64,000 bases of DNA from Cereibacter_A azotoformans (lineage in GTDB: Bacteria > Pseudomonadota > Alphaproteobacteria > Rhodobacterales > Rhodobacteraceae): assembly GCF_003050905.1 (NCBI RefSeq), contig NZ_QAOT01000012.1. One strand, 5' to 3'. The position numbers and the translations under genes were made by a program. The notes under the pieces are model-generated. The model made no database searches. It saw only the letters and a program-made list of their open reading frames with translations, and had not been told where the DNA came from. Every line of letters starts with the position of its first letter. Position 1 is the first letter of the stretch. This document shows positions 18,804 through 28,021 of the stretch, one piece after another.

Positions 18804-20393
18804 ATGACGAATCTTGTTCCCGTTGGCCGCGCCCTTCTGTCGGTTTCCGACAAGTCGGGGCTCCTCGACCTCGCACGCGCCCTGGCCGAGCTGGAGGTGG
18901 AGCTGATCTCGACCGGCGGCACGGCCGCCACGCTGCGGGCCGCGGGGCTCAAGGTGCGCGACGTGGCCGAGGTCACGGGCTTCCCCGAGATGATGGACGG
19001 CCGGGTCAAGACGCTGCATCCGATGGTCCATGGCGGGCTTCTGGCGCTGCGCGACGATGACGAGCATCTGGTGGCGATGGCCGCGCACGGGATCGAGCCG
19101 ATCGATCTGCTGGTGGTGAACCTCTATCCGTTCGAGGCGGCGGTGGCGCGCGGCGCCTCCTACGATGACTGCATCGAGAACATCGACATCGGCGGTCCGG
19201 CCATGATCCGGGCGGCGGCCAAGAACCACCGCTTCGTGAACGTCGTGACCGACACGGCCGACTACAAGGCGCTGCTCGACGAGCTGCGCGCGCACGACGG
19301 GGCCACGACGCTCGCCTTCCGGCAGAAGCTGGCGCTGACGGCCTATTCGCGCACCGCCTCCTATGATGCGGCGGTGTCGGCCTGGATGGCCGGGGCGCTG
19401 AAGTCCGAGGCGCCGCGCCGCCGCACCTTTGCCGGCACACTGGCCCAGACCATGCGCTACGGCGAGAATCCGCACCAGAAGGCGGCCTTCTACACCGACG
19501 GCTCGCACCGGCCGGGCGTCGCCACCGCGAAACAGTGGCAGGGCAAGGAGCTCTCCTACAACAACATCAACGACACCGATGCGGCCTTCGAGCTGGTGGC
19601 CGAGTTCGATCCCTCCGAGGGTCCGGCCTGCGTGATCGTCAAGCACGCCAACCCCTGCGGCGTGGCGCGGGGCGCGACGCTGGCCGAGGCCTACGGGCGC
19701 GCCTTCGACTGCGACCGCGTCTCGGCCTTCGGCGGCATCATCGCGCTGAACCAACCGCTCGACGCGGCGACCGCCGAGAAGATCACCGAGATCTTCACCG
19801 AGGTGGTGATCGCCCCCGGCGCCGACGAGGACGCCCGCGCGATCTTCGCCGCCAAGAAGAACCTGCGCCTGCTGACCACCGAGGCCCTGCCCGATCCGCT
19901 CGCGCCGGGGCTGGCGTTCAAGCAGGTGGCGGGCGGCTTCCTCGTGCAGGACCGCGACGCGGGCCATGTCGATGCGCTCGACCTGAAGGTGGTGACGAAG
20001 CGCGCGCCTTCGGACGCGGAACTGGCCGACCTGCTCTTCGCCTGGACCGTGGCCAAGCATGTCAAATCCAACGCCATCGTCTATGTGAAGGACGGCGCCA
20101 CCGTGGGCGTGGGTGCGGGCCAGATGAGCCGGGTCGATTCCACCCGCATCGCCGCGCGCAAGTCCCAAGACATGGCGCAGGCGCTCGGCCTCGCGCAGCC
20201 GCTGACGCAAGGCTCCGTCGTGGCCTCGGACGCCTTCTTCCCCTTCGCCGACGGCCTTCTCGCCGCGGCCGAGGCGGGGGCGACGGCCATCATCCAGCCC
20301 GGCGGCTCGATGCGCGACGACGAAGTGATCGCGGCGGCCGACGAGGCGGGCCTTGCGATGGTCTTTACCGGCCAGCGGCACTTCCGGCACTGA
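18804..20393 (+). CDS. purH: Bifunctional AICAR formyltransferase / IMP cyclohydrolase
   Basis: The 529-residue enzyme performs the last two steps of IMP synthesis. The N-terminal IMPCH domain shows SVSDKSGLLDLARAL, STGGTAATLR and the VKTLHPMVHGGLL segment. The C-terminal AICAR transformylase domain has YGENPHQKAAFY, the catalytic Lys-His in VIVKHANPCGVA, and the closing VFTGQRHFRH. The ATG at 18804 is preferred over the GTG at 18801 because of its spacing from GGAGG. It is followed after 1 nt by lspA. Confidence 0.97.
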   Translation: MTNLVPVGRALLSVSDKSGLLDLARALAELEVELISTGGTAATLRAAGLKVRDVAEVTGFPEMMDGRVKTLHPMVHGGLLALRDDDEHLVAMAAHGIEPIDLLVVNLYPFEAAVARGASYDDCIENIDIGGPAMIRAAAKNHRFVNVVTDTADYKALLDELRAHDGATTLAFRQKLALTAYSRTASYDAAVSAWMAGALKSEAPRRRTFAGTLAQTMRYGENPHQKAAFYTDGSHRPGVATAKQWQGKELSYNNINDTDAAFELVAEFDPSEGPACVIVKHANPCGVARGATLAEAYGRAFDCDRVSAFGGIIALNQPLDAATAEKITEIFTEVVIAPGADEDARAIFAAKKNLRLLTTEALPDPLAPGLAFKQVAGGFLVQDRDAGHVDALDLKVVTKRAPSDAELADLLFAWTVAKHVKSNAIVYVKDGATVGVGAGQMSRVDSTRIAARKSQDMAQALGLAQPLTQGSVVASDAFFPFADGLLAAAEAGATAIIQPGGSMRDDEVIAAADEAGLAMVFTGQRHFRH

Positions 20394-20394
20394 G

Positions 20395-20955
20395 ATGCGG
20401 CTGACGGCGCTCACGGCCCTCATCGTCTTTCTGATCGACCAGGCGACGAAATGGATCGTCGTCTGGGGGCTCGGGCTGGCGCACCGGGGGGCGATCGACC
20501 TCGTCGCGCCCTGGCTGACCTTCCGCATGGCCTGGAACCGGGGCATCAACTTCGGCATCGGCTCGTCCGATCAGGAGATCGTGCGCTGGGGCCTGATCGC
20601 GGTGTCGCTGGCGATCTCGGCCTGGGTCTGGCGCTGGGTCGGGCGCAGCGAGCCGTCGCGGATGGCGCGCGTTTCCGGCGGGCTGCTGATCGGCGGGGCG
20701 ATCGGCAACGTGGTGGACCGCATTCTGTATGGCGCGGTGGCGGACTTCCTCAACATGTCCTGCTGCGGGATCGAGAATCCCTATGCGTTCAACGTCGCCG
20801 ACATCGCGATCTTTGCGGGCGCCTTCGGTCTGGTGCTCTTCACGCGCGAGACGAAGCCCGCGCCGGGCAAGGCCGCGGCTGGCGCCGCAAAACGCAAGCC
20901 CTCGGACGGCAAGTCGAACGGCACGGGCCGGCGCGGGGGCGGAAAGACCCCGTGA
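20395..20955 (+). CDS. lspA: Lipoprotein signal peptidase
   Basis: The 186-residue integral membrane aspartyl protease (signal peptidase II) cleaves prolipoprotein signal peptides after lipid transfer. Four membrane helices can be drawn. Conserved blocks are DQATKWIV, the AWNRGINFGI segment, and the two catalytic aspartates in GNVVDRILYGAVADF and FNVADIAIFAG. A basic C-terminal extension (KRKPSDGKSNGTGRRGGGK) is longer than in E. coli LspA. The start overlaps the end of purH closely. The next gene encodes a lipoprotein, a plausible substrate. Confidence 0.95.
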   Translation: MRLTALTALIVFLIDQATKWIVVWGLGLAHRGAIDLVAPWLTFRMAWNRGINFGIGSSDQEIVRWGLIAVSLAISAWVWRWVGRSEPSRMARVSGGLLIGGAIGNVVDRILYGAVADFLNMSCCGIENPYAFNVADIAIFAGAFGLVLFTRETKPAPGKAAAGAAKRKPSDGKSNGTGRRGGGKTP

Positions 20956-21008
20956 CGGCTCGGAACCTTTGCGCTAAAGACGGGCACGAGGCAGCAAGGA
21001 GACGAGGC

Positions 21009-21536
21009 ATGCGGGCAGCTCGAGGCGCAGGGGCGGGTGCGGCACTGGCGATGCTCCTGCTGGCCGGCTGTGGCGGCGGAGATCCGAAGCTGATGAACCT
21101 GCGCGCCAGCGGACCCGGCCCGGACGAGTTCGGCATCCTGCCCGTCAAGCCGCTCGAGATCCCCGAGACGATCGGCGCGCTCCCGCCTCCGACGCCCGGT
21201 GGCGCGAACCGCGCCGACCCGAACCCGCTGGGCGATGCGGTCGCGGCGCTGGGTGGCAGCCCGGCGGCATCGGCCGCCATTCCCGCCGCGGATGCGCCGG
21301 TCGTGGCGCACGCCACCCGCTTCGGCCGCGACGCCACGATCCGCCCGACCCTCGCCGCCGAGGACTACCAGTGGCGGCGGGACAATGACGGCCGCCTGCT
21401 CGAGCGGGTGTTCAACGTGAACGTCTATTTCGACGCCTATCGCCCCATGGCGCTCGACCAGCAGGCCGAGCTGGCCCGCTGGCGTGCGGCGGGCGCGCGC
21501 AACCCCTCGGCGCCGCCTGTCGCCGGGCGCGAGTGA
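21009..21536 (+). CDS. DUF3035 family lipoprotein
   Basis: The 175-residue protein begins with a basic/hydrophobic signal and a good lipobox (LLLAGC), so it is a predicted lipoprotein processed by the product of the preceding gene. The mature part resembles DUF3035: FGILPVKPLEIPE, a proline/alanine-rich middle, and a C-terminal DGRLLERVFNVNVYFDAYRPM. Function is unknown. The ATG at 21009 is preceded by AAGGAGACGAGGC. It lies between lspA and two M16 peptidase genes. Confidence 0.82.
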   Translation: MRAARGAGAGAALAMLLLAGCGGGDPKLMNLRASGPGPDEFGILPVKPLEIPETIGALPPPTPGGANRADPNPLGDAVAALGGSPAASAAIPAADAPVVAHATRFGRDATIRPTLAAEDYQWRRDNDGRLLERVFNVNVYFDAYRPMALDQQAELARWRAAGARNPSAPPVAGRE

Positions 21537-21611
21537 TCACAAGCCCGTAGGGGGACTTGCGGCGCCGCGGCCCCACGGTAGCTTTCGCGCAGATCCATCT
21601 TCTGGAAGGAC

Positions 21612-22961
21612 ATGATGATGCTGCGCCGCCTGGCCCTTCCGGCCGCCACCTGGCTCATGCTCTCGCTCCCCGCGCTGGCCGAGACGGTGAGCGATTTCCG
21701 CCTGCCGAACGGGCTCGAGGTGGTGGTGATCGAGGATCACCGCGCCCCTGTCGTGACTCACATGGTCTGGTATCGCGTGGGCGCCGCGGACGAGCCGCCC
21801 GGCCATTCCGGCATCGCCCATTTCCTCGAGCATCTGATGTTCAAGGGCACGGACGAGCTGGCCGCGGGCGAGTTCTCGGCCACGGTCGAGGCGCAGGGCG
21901 GCGATGACAACGCCTTCACCTCGTGGGACTACACGGCCTACTTCCAGCGCGTCGCGGCCGACCGGCTCGATCTGATGATGAAGATGGAAGCCGACCGGAT
22001 GCGCGACCTCGAGATGACCGAAGAGGATGTGCGCACCGAGCGGCAGGTGGTGCTGGAAGAGCGCAGCCAGCGCATCGACAGCGACCCCGGCTCGATCTTT
22101 TCCGAGCAGAGCCGCGCGGCGGCCTACCTGAACCACCCCTACGGCATCCCGATCATCGGCTGGCGGCACGAGATCGAACAACTGGACCGCGAGGACGCCT
22201 TCAGCTTCTACCGGACCTACTACGCGCCGAACAACGCGATCCTCGTGGTTGCGGGCGACGTGGACCCGGCCGAGGTGCGGCGCATGGCCGAAGCGCATTA
22301 CGGCCCGCTCCAGCCATCGGCGAACCTGCCCGAGCGGCTGCGCCCGCAGGAACCGCCGCAATTGTCCGAGCGGCGCCTGACCTTCACCGATCCGCGCGTG
22401 GCGCAGCCCTATGTCTCGCGCAGCTACCTTGCGCCCGCCCGTCAGAGCGGTGCGCAGGAGAAGGCGGCGGCCCTCACGATCCTGGCCGAACTTCTGGGGG
22501 GCAGCCCCACCACATCGCTTCTCGCGCGCGAGTTGCAGTTCGGCGAGCGGCCCCGCGCCGTCTGGGCGCAGGCCTGGTACAATGGCGGGGCGCTCGACTC
22601 GGGCAGCTTCGGGCTTGCGGTCGTGCCGGTGCCCGGCGTGCCGCTCGACGAGGCCGAGGAGGCGATGGATGCGGTCGTCGCGCGCTTCCTCGAGGAGGGG
22701 CCCGACCCCGAGGATTTCGAGCGGATCAAGATCCAGCTCGGCGCGCAGGACATATATTCGCGTGACAATGTGGACGGGCTGGCCCGCCGCTACGGCGCCG
22801 CTCTGACCACGGGGCTGACGGTCGAGGACGTGAAGGCCTGGCCCGATGTGCTGCAGGCGGTGACGCCCGAGGACGTGATGGCCGCCGCGCGCGAGGTCTT
22901 CGACCGCCGCCGCGCCGTCACCGGCTGGCTGATGCAGGCCGACGAGGAGACAAGCCAATGA
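21612..22961 (+). CDS. M16 family zinc metallopeptidase, catalytic subunit
   Basis: The 449-residue protein has an N-terminal signal peptide (LRRLALPAATWLMLSLPALA), so it acts in the periplasm. The inverted zinc motif HxxEH is present in GIAHFLEHLMFKG, with the downstream glutamate region EERSQRIDSDPGS. The body is a standard two-domain pitrilysin/processing-peptidase fold. Three ATG codons stand in a row (21612, 21615, 21618); a later one fits the GGAAGG ribosome site better. The stop overlaps the next gene by 4 nt, and the two products probably form a heterodimer like mitochondrial processing peptidase. Confidence 0.9.
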   Translation: MMMLRRLALPAATWLMLSLPALAETVSDFRLPNGLEVVVIEDHRAPVVTHMVWYRVGAADEPPGHSGIAHFLEHLMFKGTDELAAGEFSATVEAQGGDDNAFTSWDYTAYFQRVAADRLDLMMKMEADRMRDLEMTEEDVRTERQVVLEERSQRIDSDPGSIFSEQSRAAAYLNHPYGIPIIGWRHEIEQLDREDAFSFYRTYYAPNNAILVVAGDVDPAEVRRMAEAHYGPLQPSANLPERLRPQEPPQLSERRLTFTDPRVAQPYVSRSYLAPARQSGAQEKAAALTILAELLGGSPTTSLLARELQFGERPRAVWAQAWYNGGALDSGSFGLAVVPVPGVPLDEAEEAMDAVVARFLEEGPDPEDFERIKIQLGAQDIYSRDNVDGLARRYGAALTTGLTVEDVKAWPDVLQAVTPEDVMAAAREVFDRRRAVTGWLMQADEETSQ

Positions 22962-24265
22962 TGCTGCGCCTGACCTTTGCGTTGATCCTGTTCGCCCTGC
23001 CGGTGCGGGCCGATGTCCAGATCCAGGATGTGACCTCGCCCGGCGGCATTCACGCCTGGCTGGTGGAATCGCACGACCTGCCCTTCACCGCGCTCGAGAT
23101 CCGGTTCCGGGGCGGCACCTCGCTCGATCCCGAGGGCGCGCGGGGGGCCGTCAACCTGATGGCGGGCCTGCTCGAGGAAGGCGCGGGCGATCTCGACGCG
23201 CAGGGCTTTGCCCGGGCCCGCGACGGGCTGGCCGCCAGCTTTTCCTTCCGACCCAGCACGGATGCGGTGGCCGTCTCGGCCCGCTTCCTGACCGAGAACC
23301 GGGACGAGGCGGTGGATCTCCTGCGCCTCGCGCTGGTCGAGCCGCGGTTCGACGCCGACGCCATCGAGCGCGTGCGGGGGCAGGTGCTGTCGGGGCTGGC
23401 CTCGGATGCCAAGGATCCGACGCGGATCGCGGGCCGGACCTTCGACGAAAAGGCCTTCGGCGCCCATCCCTACGGCAGCGACGGGTCAGGCACGCCCGAC
23501 AGCGTCCGGGCGCTGATGCGCGACGACCTCGTGGCGGCGCATCGTGCCGCGCTCGCCCGCGACCGGATCTATGTCGCGGCGGCGGGCGACATCACGGCGG
23601 AAGACCTGGGCACGCTGCTCGACCGGCTGCTCGGCGACCTGCCGGCCGAGGGTGCCCCCATGCCCTCGCGGGCCGAGTGGCGGATCGGCGGCGGGGTGAC
23701 GGTGGTCGAGTTTCCGACCCCGCAGGCCTCCGTGCGCTTCGGGCATGAAGGGATCAAGCGCGACGATCCCGACTTCTTCCCGGCCTATGTCCTGAACGAG
23801 ATCCTCGGCGGCGGCCGGTTCGGATCGCGCCTGATGACCGAGGTGCGCGAAAAGCGCGGGCTGACCTACGGGATCGGGTCCTATCTCGCGCCGATGGACC
23901 ATGCCGAGCTGATGATGGGGCACTTCGCCAGTTCCAACGCAACGGTGGGGCAGGCCGTCGAGATCGTGCGCGAGGAATGGCGCCGCGCGGCGGCCGAAGG
24001 CGTGACGGCCGAGGAACTGGAGGCGACGAAGACCTACCTCACCGGCTCCTATCCGCTGCGCTTTGACGGAAACGGCCCGATCGCCAGCATCCTCGTCGGG
24101 ATGCAGATGGAGGATCTGCCGATCGACTATCCGGTAACGCGCAACGCAAAGGTCGAGGCGGTGACGCTCGAGGATGTCAAGCGCGTGGCCGCGCGCCTCC
24201 TCAAGCCCGAGGCGCTGCATTTCGTCGTGGTGGGCGAGCCCGAGGGGCTCGCGTCCGACGGCTGA
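22958..24265 (+). CDS. M16 family peptidase-like protein, non-catalytic subunit
   Basis: The 435-residue protein has a signal peptide (LRLTFALILFALPVRA) and the M16 fold but lacks the HxxEH zinc site; the equivalent stretch reads AVNLMAGLLEEGAG. The substrate-binding R/Y region near the C-terminus is kept (GGRFGSRLMTEVREKRGLTY). This pattern, one active and one inactive M16 protein from overlapping genes, is known from heterodimeric M16B proteases. Its likely role is to complete the peptide-binding chamber with the upstream product. Confidence 0.9.
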   Translation: MMLRLTFALILFALPVRADVQIQDVTSPGGIHAWLVESHDLPFTALEIRFRGGTSLDPEGARGAVNLMAGLLEEGAGDLDAQGFARARDGLAASFSFRPSTDAVAVSARFLTENRDEAVDLLRLALVEPRFDADAIERVRGQVLSGLASDAKDPTRIAGRTFDEKAFGAHPYGSDGSGTPDSVRALMRDDLVAAHRAALARDRIYVAAAGDITAEDLGTLLDRLLGDLPAEGAPMPSRAEWRIGGGVTVVEFPTPQASVRFGHEGIKRDDPDFFPAYVLNEILGGGRFGSRLMTEVREKRGLTYGIGSYLAPMDHAELMMGHFASSNATVGQAVEIVREEWRRAAAEGVTAEELEATKTYLTGSYPLRFDGNGPIASILVGMQMEDLPIDYPVTRNAKVEAVTLEDVKRVAARLLKPEALHFVVVGEPEGLASDG

Positions 24266-24321
24266 GGCCGATCGGTTGTTCCCGGTGGCGAAGCGGCGGC
24301 TCTTCTGCTAAGGCTGGTAGC

Positions 24322-26160
24322 ATGACGCTCCTCAGCCCCAAGATAGGCGCCGCGCGCCCGGTAATCCGGCAGCTCGATGAAGCCGCCATCAACCGCATCG
24401 CGGCCGGCGAGGTGGTGGAGCGTCCGGCCTCGGCCGTCAAGGAACTGGTCGAGAACGCGCTCGATGCCGGCGCGCGCCGGGTCTCGGTGGACATCGCCGA
24501 CGGGGGCAAGACGCTCATCCGCGTGACCGATGACGGCTGCGGCATGACGGCCGAGGATCTGCCGCTCGCCCTGTCACGCCACGCCACCTCGAAGATCGAC
24601 GGCTCGGACCTGCTCGACATCCGCAGTTTCGGGTTCCGCGGCGAGGCGCTGCCCTCGCTGGCGGCGGTGGGGCGGCTTACGATCACCTCGCGGGTGGCCG
24701 GGGGCGAGGGGGCGGCGGTGACCGTCAGCGCCGGCCGGATGGAGCCCGTGCGCCCCGCCGCGCTGGGGGCGGGCACGGTGGTCGAGCTGCGCGACCTTTT
24801 CTTCGCCACGCCCGCGCGGCTCAAGTTCCTGCGCACCGACCGCGCCGAGACGCAGGCCATCGCCGAGGTCGTCCGCCGTCTGGCGCTGGCCGATCCCGAG
24901 GTGGGCTTTACCCTGACGGACCATTCCGCGGGCGAGCCGCGTCTGCTGTTCCGCGCCGAGGCCGAGGGGGGGGATCTCTTCGACGCCCTCCACCGCCGGG
25001 TGGCGCGGGTCGTGGGCGCCGATTTCGCCGAGAACGCGCTGCGCATCGATGTCGCGCGCGAGGGGCTGCGCCTGCAGGGCTACGCCGCGCTGCCGACCTA
25101 TTCGCGTGGCTCGGCCGTGGCGCAGTTCCTGTTCGTGAACGGCCGTCCGGTGCTCGACCGGATGCTGCTCGGCGCGCTTCGGGCGGGCTACATGGATGTG
25201 CTGAGCCGCGACCGCTATCCGGCGGCCGTGCTGAACCTGATCTGCGATCCGCAGCGGGTCGATGTGAACGTGCACCCCGCCAAGGCCGAGGTGCGGTTCC
25301 GCGAGTCGGGTGAGGTGCGTGGGCTGATCGTCACCGCGCTGCGTCACGCGCTGGCGGGGGCGGGTCACCGGGCCTCGACCACGGTCGCCGGGGAAACGCT
25401 CGAGGCCTTCCGGCCCGAGGCCGCGGCCCCGCCCGCCGCGCGCATCTACCAGATGGACCGCCCGTCCGCCGCCTCGGTCGCGCGCAGCTTCGCCTTTCAA
25501 GCGCCGCAGGCGGCCATGCCGGGACTGGCCGAGGCGCCCGCCGCACGGGTTGAGGAGCCGCCCGTTGACGCGGCCGAGGATCGTCCGCTCGGGGCGGCGC
25601 GCGCGCAGATCCATGGCAACTGGATCCTTGCGCAGACCGCCCGCGGCCTCGTGATCGTGGATCAGCACGCGGCGCACGAGCGGCTGGTCTATGAAAGGCT
25701 CAAGCGGCAGCGCGACGGGTCAGGCATCGCGCGGCAGGTGCTGCTGATCCCCGAGATCGTCGAGTTGTCGCCCTCGGATGCCGCCCGGCTTCTCGAGGCG
25801 GCGGACGAGCTGGCGGCCCTCGGCCTCGTGCTCGAGCCCTTTGGCGGGGGCGCGGTCGCCGTGCGCGAGGTGCCCGCGATCCTCGGCAAGGTCGAGGCGG
25901 CGCCGCTCCTGCGCGACATTCTCGACGATCTGGCCGATCTGGGCAGCTCTGACCGGCTTCAGGCCCGTATGGATGCCGTGCTCTCGCGCATGGCCTGCCA
26001 CGGATCGGTGCGCTCGGGCCGCGCCTTGCGGGCCGAAGAGATGAACGCGCTTCTGCGCGAGATGGAGGCGACGCCCCTCTCGGGTCAGTGCAACCACGGC
26101 CGGCCCACCTATGTCGAGCTGAAGCTGGCCGACATCGAGCGGCTGTTCGGCCGGCGATGA
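24322..26160 (+). CDS. mutL: DNA mismatch repair endonuclease MutL
   Basis: The 612-residue protein has an N-terminal GHKL ATPase (IAAGEVVERPASAVKELVENALDAGA; DDGCGM; FRGEALPSL) and the S5-fold domain. A variable linker (about 345-420) and a C-terminal dimerisation domain follow. The C-terminal domain carries the metal-binding endonuclease motif DQHAAHERLVYE plus ACHGSVRSGRAL and QCNHGRPT, so it is of the nicking type and not the E. coli type that needs MutH. Length is normal. It is followed 10 nt later by rmuC. Confidence 0.97.
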   Translation: MTLLSPKIGAARPVIRQLDEAAINRIAAGEVVERPASAVKELVENALDAGARRVSVDIADGGKTLIRVTDDGCGMTAEDLPLALSRHATSKIDGSDLLDIRSFGFRGEALPSLAAVGRLTITSRVAGGEGAAVTVSAGRMEPVRPAALGAGTVVELRDLFFATPARLKFLRTDRAETQAIAEVVRRLALADPEVGFTLTDHSAGEPRLLFRAEAEGGDLFDALHRRVARVVGADFAENALRIDVAREGLRLQGYAALPTYSRGSAVAQFLFVNGRPVLDRMLLGALRAGYMDVLSRDRYPAAVLNLICDPQRVDVNVHPAKAEVRFRESGEVRGLIVTALRHALAGAGHRASTTVAGETLEAFRPEAAAPPAARIYQMDRPSAASVARSFAFQAPQAAMPGLAEAPAARVEEPPVDAAEDRPLGAARAQIHGNWILAQTARGLVIVDQHAAHERLVYERLKRQRDGSGIARQVLLIPEIVELSPSDAARLLEAADELAALGLVLEPFGGGAVAVREVPAILGKVEAAPLLRDILDDLADLGSSDRLQARMDAVLSRMACHGSVRSGRALRAEEMNALLREMEATPLSGQCNHGRPTYVELKLADIERLFGRR

Positions 26161-26170
26161 CCCGCCCGCA

Positions 26171-27307
26171 ATGATCCGCATCGGCGACCGGACCTTCGGC
26201 TGGGACGACCCGCTGGTGCTTGGCGTGGGCGCGGGACTGGTCCTTCTGGTGATGCTCCTGCTGATCCTGCGCGCGGCCGGGCGGTCGGCGCGGATGGTCG
26301 CGCCGATGCTGAACGAGCTGGGGTGGCTCGGCCAGCAGGTGCAGATGCTCTCGGACGGGCAGGAGCGGCTGGCGGGCGGGCTGCATCATGTCTCCGAGGC
26401 GCAGGCCTCAAGCCAGGGCGCCATGCTGCAGCTGATGGAGCGGCGGCTCGCCGAGGTGCAGCGCGGCATGGCCGAGAGCCTGCACGGCACCGCGCTCCGC
26501 ACGGCGCGCTCGCTTGGCGATCTGCATCAGCGGCTTGAGACCATCGACCGGGCGCAGGCCAACATCGAGAAGCTTTCGGGCGACGTGCTGGGGCTGCAGG
26601 ACATCCTGTCCAACAAGCAGACGCGGGGCGCCTTCGGCGAGATCCAGCTGCATGACATCGTGCAGAAGGCCTTGCCCTCAGACAGTTACACGATGCAGGC
26701 GACGCTTTCGAACGGGCGGCGGGCCGATTGCCTGATCCATCTGCCCGAGCCGCCGGGGCCGATCGTGATCGACTCGAAGTTTCCGCTCGAAGCCTACGAG
26801 GCGCTGAGGGCGGCCGAGAATCCGGCCGCGCAGATGGAGGCGCAGCGGATGATGCGGGTGGCCGTTCGCGCCCATATCCGCGCCATCGCCGAGAAATACA
26901 TCCTCGAGGGCGAGACGGCGGACGGGGCGATGATGTTCCTGCCCTCCGAGGCGGTCTATGCCGAGCTTCATGCCAACTTCGGCGACATCGTGCGCGAAGG
27001 CTTTGCGGCGCGGGTCTGGATCGTCTCGCCCACCACCTGCATGGCGGTGCTGAACACGATGCGGGCGGTGCTGAAGGACGCACGCATGCGGGCGCAGGCC
27101 GGGGCGATCCGGCGCGAGCTGGCCGAACTGGGCCGCGAGATCGACCGGCTGACGGACCGGGTGGGCAACCTCGACCGCCACTTCACCCAGGCCGCGCGTG
27201 ACGTGGAAGAGATCCGCATCTCGGCCGGCAAGGCGGGCAAGAAGGCGCGGAGGCTCGACAATTTCGACTTCGAGGACATGAGCCCGCGCACCGACGCGGC
27301 CGAATGA
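26171..27307 (+). CDS. rmuC: DNA recombination protein RmuC
   Basis: The 378-residue protein starts with a hydrophobic segment (about 17-36). A coiled coil (about 45-130) follows, then the RmuC nuclease-like domain (TRGAFGEIQLHDIV, PIVIDSKFPLEAYEAL, KYILEGETADGAMMFLPSEAVYAEL, VWIVSPTTCMAVLNTMRA). In E. coli RmuC limits inversions at short inverted repeats; the molecular activity is not settled. It is probably cotranscribed with mutL, which suggests a joint genome-stability unit, and is convergent with chrR. Confidence 0.93.
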   Translation: MIRIGDRTFGWDDPLVLGVGAGLVLLVMLLLILRAAGRSARMVAPMLNELGWLGQQVQMLSDGQERLAGGLHHVSEAQASSQGAMLQLMERRLAEVQRGMAESLHGTALRTARSLGDLHQRLETIDRAQANIEKLSGDVLGLQDILSNKQTRGAFGEIQLHDIVQKALPSDSYTMQATLSNGRRADCLIHLPEPPGPIVIDSKFPLEAYEALRAAENPAAQMEAQRMMRVAVRAHIRAIAEKYILEGETADGAMMFLPSEAVYAELHANFGDIVREGFAARVWIVSPTTCMAVLNTMRAVLKDARMRAQAGAIRRELAELGREIDRLTDRVGNLDRHFTQAARDVEEIRISAGKAGKKARRLDNFDFEDMSPRTDAAE

Positions 27308-27368
27308 TCGCCCGCGTCATTCGCGCGTCGTGAAATGCACGGCCCCTCTGCCCACGACCAATGCGCGC

Positions 27369-28013
27369 TCAGATGCGGAAGAAGGGCTGCACCAGCTTGG
27401 GCAGGAAGCTGTTGAAGCGCAGCGGCGCGTCCGTGGCCGCAAGGCAGATGCAGTCGATCCCGGCCTCGGCCGCCGGCGTATGTTCCAGCTCCTGATCGGC
27501 AATCTCCAGATCGCCGGGGCCGAAGCGGTCCGTCTCGTCGCGGAAGGCGCCCTGCAGCACGAGCGTCAGCTCCATTCCCCGGTGGCCGTGGTCGGGCACG
27601 GCCTGACCGCCCGGTATCCACAGAAGCCGCGCGATGGCCTCGCCTCCGGTCGGCAGGATCGCCTGCCGCACGCCACCGCCGAGCGCCCGCCAGCGGACAT
27701 CCTCGAGCCGGCCGCCCACATAATCGGCCAGAGGCGCGGGGGCGCGGGGATCGGCGCGGCGGGCAGGCCGCGCGGGCACCTCGATACGGCGGTCAAGCCG
27801 GGACATGACGGCGGCAAGGCTGCCCTCGGAGAGGGCGACCGGCGCCGCCTCTTCCATCAGCCGCCCGCCCACCGCATCGAGGGCCGCCGCCCGCGCGCGG
27901 CAGTCGTCGCAGAGCGAAAGATGCGTGGCCACCACCAGCGAGAATGCCTCGGGAAGCGAGCCTGCCGCATAGGCCGTCAGAAGGGCGTCGGAAATATGGT
28001 GCCGGATCGTCAT
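27369..28013 (-). CDS. chrR: Anti-sigma factor ChrR (zinc anti-sigma plus cupin)
   Basis: The 214-residue protein (from MTIRHH) has an N-terminal zinc anti-sigma domain with ligands H6, H31, C35 and C38 (ATHLSLCDDC). A C-terminal cupin-like domain follows (GGQAVPDHGHRGMELTLVL; PGDLEIADQELEHTP). It holds RpoE inactive and is degraded after singlet oxygen exposure, with the cupin domain needed for the response, as established for R. sphaeroides. An upstream in-frame ATG at 28025 overlaps the rpoE stop (ATGA) and would add four residues; the 28013 start is chosen to match the ligand numbering used for the structure. It faces rmuC. Confidence 0.95.
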   Translation of the reverse strand: MTIRHHISDALLTAYAAGSLPEAFSLVVATHLSLCDDCRARAAALDAVGGRLMEEAAPVALSEGSLAAVMSRLDRRIEVPARPARRADPRAPAPLADYVGGRLEDVRWRALGGGVRQAILPTGGEAIARLLWIPGGQAVPDHGHRGMELTLVLQGAFRDETDRFGPGDLEIADQELEHTPAAEAGIDCICLAATDAPLRFNSFLPKLVQPFFRI

Positions 28014-28021
28014 GGTCTCGT

